From Sulfitobacter sp. S223 (lineage in GTDB: Bacteria > Pseudomonadota > Alphaproteobacteria > Rhodobacterales > Rhodobacteraceae): a stretch of 64,000 nucleotides of DNA. Within the stretch, counting starts at the first letter, position 1; every line of letters begins with the position of its first letter. Below the pieces are notes generated by a model. It had not been told where the DNA came from. It searched no databases and saw only the letters and a list, made by a program, of their open reading frames with translations. A program made the position numbers and the translations under genes. Shown here one piece after another: positions 62,379 through 64,000 of this stretch. Location of the stretch: positions 124,001 through 188,000 of the forward strand of contig NZ_CP083560.1 of assembly GCF_025143825.1 (NCBI RefSeq), read 5' to 3'.

Positions 62379-62824
62379 GCTACGTCCTCTACTTGATCAA
62401 TGTATTGTCCGTATCCTTCGGCATCCATGTCATCGCGGTGGACAAACCGCAAAGACGCCGAATTGATGCAGTAGCGCAAGCCGCCACGATCCTGTGGTCC
62501 ATCGGGGAAAACGTGGCCAAGGTGGCTATCGCCGTATGTGCTGCGCACTTCGGTGCGGACCATTCCAAGGGTGGAATCGCTAAGTTCCTGCACGTTGGCT
62601 GGCTCTATGGGCTTGGTAAAGCTGGGCCAGCCGCATCCGCTCTCGTATTTGGCGCCGGATGCAAACAGGGGCTCTCCTGACACGATATCAACGTAAATGC
62701 CCGGCTCTTTGTTGTGAAGCAGCTTGCCTGTACCTGGGCGCTCTGTCCCGCTTTGCTGCGTTACATAAAATTCTTCTTCCGACAGAGTCGCTAGGACGTC
62801 GGGGTTTTTGGTGTACTCTGGCAT
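62375..62824 (-). CDS. msrB: Peptide-methionine (R)-S-oxide reductase, zinc-free type
   Basis: A 149-residue repair enzyme for methionine-R-sulfoxide. The catalytic Cys is C119 in [13 protein letters not shown], and C64 in SGCGWPSF can act as resolving Cys. The two CxxC zinc motifs of many MsrB proteins are absent: the positions read YVDIVSGEP and [15 protein letters not shown] precedes the ATG. First gene of msrB-msrA, divergent from an exported glutathione peroxidase. Confidence 0.93.
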   Translation of the reverse strand: MPEYTKNPDVLATLSEEEFYVTQQSGTERPGTGKLLHNKEPGIYVDIVSGEPLFASGAKYESGCGWPSFTKPIEPANVQELSDSTLGMVRTEVRSTYGDSHLGHVFPDGPQDRGGLRYCINSASLRFVHRDDMDAEGYGQYIDQVEDVA

Positions 62825-62958
62825 GGGATGCTCCTTGCGCTGTTGTTGCTGTATTAGATGGTGCTTTTATTGAAAAATCAAAGGGCCGCATGCATTTGAT
62901 GAAACTCATTGTGAACTTCTTTCGTGCCTGGAGCGTATTAGATGTAGGGGGATGTAAA

Positions 62959-63477
62959 ATGCGGCTGATTTCAGGATTACTTTTCTCCATTTGGATCAGC
63001 GCTGCTGCTGCGGCGCCGCTTGATGCGGTGTTTCCATCTATTGATGGTGGCAACATTGCGCTTAGGGATTTTGCCGGTCGGCCTGTGCTGGTCGTAAACA
63101 CAGCGTCGCAGTGCGGTTTCACCTATCAGTATGACGGCCTTCAAGCGTTGTATAACCGCTATCGTGAGCAAGGGCTGGTTGTTTTGGCCGTTCCTTCAGA
63201 CGACTTCAATCAAGAGCTGGAAAGCGCCGAAGAGGTCAAGGAGTTCTGCGAAATCAACTTTAATCTCACACTGCCAATGACGGACGTCACGCATGTTCGC
63301 GGCGGGCGAGCGCATACGTTCTATAAAGATGTAAAAGCTGAGACCGGATTTACGCCGCGTTGGAACTTTAACAAAGTTCTGATTGGTAAAAACGGTCGGG
63401 TTGTCGAAACATGGGGCTCCAACGCAAAACCTGACAGCGGCGCAATCCCGCGCGCCATTGAAGCATTGCTGAATTAG
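62959..63477 (+). CDS. Exported glutathione peroxidase-family thiol peroxidase
   Basis: A 172-residue protein with a signal peptide (residues 1-19, ending AAAAA before P20). The peroxidatic C52 is in NTASQCGFTYQYDGL, with N84-Q85 in DDFNQELES and W135 in RWNFNKVLI, so the catalytic tetrad is largely kept. The ATG at 62959 has GGGGGA seven bases upstream; the longer open frame would run over the msrB gene. Export suggests periplasmic peroxide removal. Its stop overlaps the convergent regulator gene by 4 bp. Confidence 0.86.
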   Translation: MRLISGLLFSIWISAAAAAPLDAVFPSIDGGNIALRDFAGRPVLVVNTASQCGFTYQYDGLQALYNRYREQGLVVLAVPSDDFNQELESAEEVKEFCEINFNLTLPMTDVTHVRGGRAHTFYKDVKAETGFTPRWNFNKVLIGKNGRVVETWGSNAKPDSGAIPRAIEALLN

Positions 63478-64000
63478 ACTTTCACAGACCTATCTGACCA
63501 AAGCACTTTGCCATCGCTGGCCTCAAGACCCGGTGGAATGCCGTAGTTTGCACGGTAGCTTTTTGAGAAATGTGAAAGCGATTTAAACCCGCAAGCAACG
63601 CAGACATCCGTAACAGAAAGATCCGTTTGGCGGAGCAGGTTCCGCCCTTTTTCAAGCCGGATGCGCAGGTAATGCCGTTTGGGTGAAATGCTCAGATACT
63701 TCGCAAAGAGCCGTTCCAGCTGGCGGGTGGATAGCCCGACAACATCGGCAATCTCATCCGGTGTAAGTGGGTCTTCGATGTTGTTCTCCATCACCCGCAT
63801 GGCCATCAACAGTTTGGGGTTGCGCACTTCCGGTCGGGATTGGAGCGAGGCGCGCTGTGCGTCAGAGTGCAGCCGCGGCACAGTATAGACCATCTGGTCA
63901 GCCACCCAGGTGGCAAGATCGGGGCCATAGTCATCCCGCAACCGGTGAAGCATCATGTCCATAGACGCGGCCCCGCCCGCAGATGTGAAGATGCGCCCGT
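63474..64000 (-). CDS. GlxA/AraC-family transcriptional regulator (N-terminus beyond window)
   Basis: About 175 C-terminal residues are visible. The first part (FTSAGGAASMDMMLHRL, then VADQMVYTVPR) matches the end of the DJ-1/PfpI-like domain of GlxA regulators; the AraC helix-turn-helix pair follows (LTPDEIADVVGLSTRQLERLF and SVTDVCVACGFKSLSHFSKSY). The start lies outside the window. Targets are unknown; it converges on the peroxidase gene. Confidence 0.9.
   Translation of the reverse strand, partial: GRIFTSAGGAASMDMMLHRLRDDYGPDLATWVADQMVYTVPRLHSDAQRASLQSRPEVRNPKLLMAMRVMENNIEDPLTPDEIADVVGLSTRQLERLFAKYLSISPKRHYLRIRLEKGRNLLRQTDLSVTDVCVACGFKSLSHFSKSYRANYGIPPGLEASDGKVLWSDRSVKV

Noticed and set aside
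1..64000. CRISPR arrays, insertion sequences, prophage or toxin-antitoxin genes
   Set aside because: No regularly spaced repeats, transposase, phage structural or toxin-antitoxin patterns were recognised; the only tandem repeat is the two-copy hairpin at 33929-33968.

Overview
The window looks like a chromosomal segment of a marine Rhodobacterales / Roseobacter-group alphaproteobacterium. Supporting signs are a moderate-to-high GC content, a Rhodobacter-type soluble cytochrome c2, an alphaproteobacterial NDUFA9-like protein, a liv transport operon embedded in acyl-CoA catabolism genes, a BCCT osmolyte transporter, and many ATGA-overlapped operons. No phage, insertion sequence, integrase or CRISPR array was seen. 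The first and last genes are cut by the window edges.

Layout. (1) 1-6574: an OmpR-type response regulator diverges from a glucose/mannose-type ABC transporter operon (binding protein, two permeases, ATPase) followed by glucokinase and a D-lyxose/mannose isomerase. (2) 6792-11146: MarC-family membrane protein, IPP isomerase, cytochrome c2, a MaoC hydratase with a zinc-independent NADP oxidoreductase, and a histidine phosphatase. (3) 11189-37736: a large acyl-CoA catabolic region. A rightward block holds paired acyl-CoA dehydrogenases, two SDRs, thiolase, nitronate monooxygenase, phosphatase, APH-type kinase and an IclR regulator. It continues with a complete liv ABC transporter, a serine hydrolase, acetoacetyl-CoA ligase and a TesB thioesterase. 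A leftward operon (acyl-CoA ligase, 3-hydroxyacyl-CoA dehydrogenase, enoyl-CoA hydratase, ACAD10/11-type dehydrogenase, two SDRs, VOC protein) converges on it at about 30.66 kb. (4) 38000-40998: Kdo pathway genes kdsB and kdsD diverging from a UDP-glucuronate 4-epimerase-like gene. (5) 41002-49878: nitroreductase, MipA/OmpV porin-like protein, divergent hemC and hemE, a saccharopine dehydrogenase-like reductase, tRNA-Leu(CAG), an NDUFA9-like protein and uppP, then gltD. (6) 49887-57610: a GFA-domain gene between gltD and gltB, mtgA, a glutathione transferase, queG. (7) 57678-64000: an orphan hydantoinase/oxoprolinase A subunit, a BCCT transporter, msrA-msrB, an exported glutathione peroxidase, and the C-terminal part of a GlxA/AraC regulator.

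How the genes fit together. The sugar operon imports and phosphorylates glucose and probably isomerises mannose to fructose. The 12-38 kb region has nearly everything needed to import, activate and beta-oxidise an unidentified carboxylic acid or ester. Two features suggest a non-standard substrate. The tandem dehydrogenases look like a heteromeric pair in which only one subunit carries the catalytic Glu. The APH-type kinase together with an ACAD10/11-type dehydrogenase resembles the 4-hydroxyacyl-CoA phosphorylation/elimination route known from levulinate (lva) catabolism. This is the most interesting part of the window; the substrate is not established by sequence alone.
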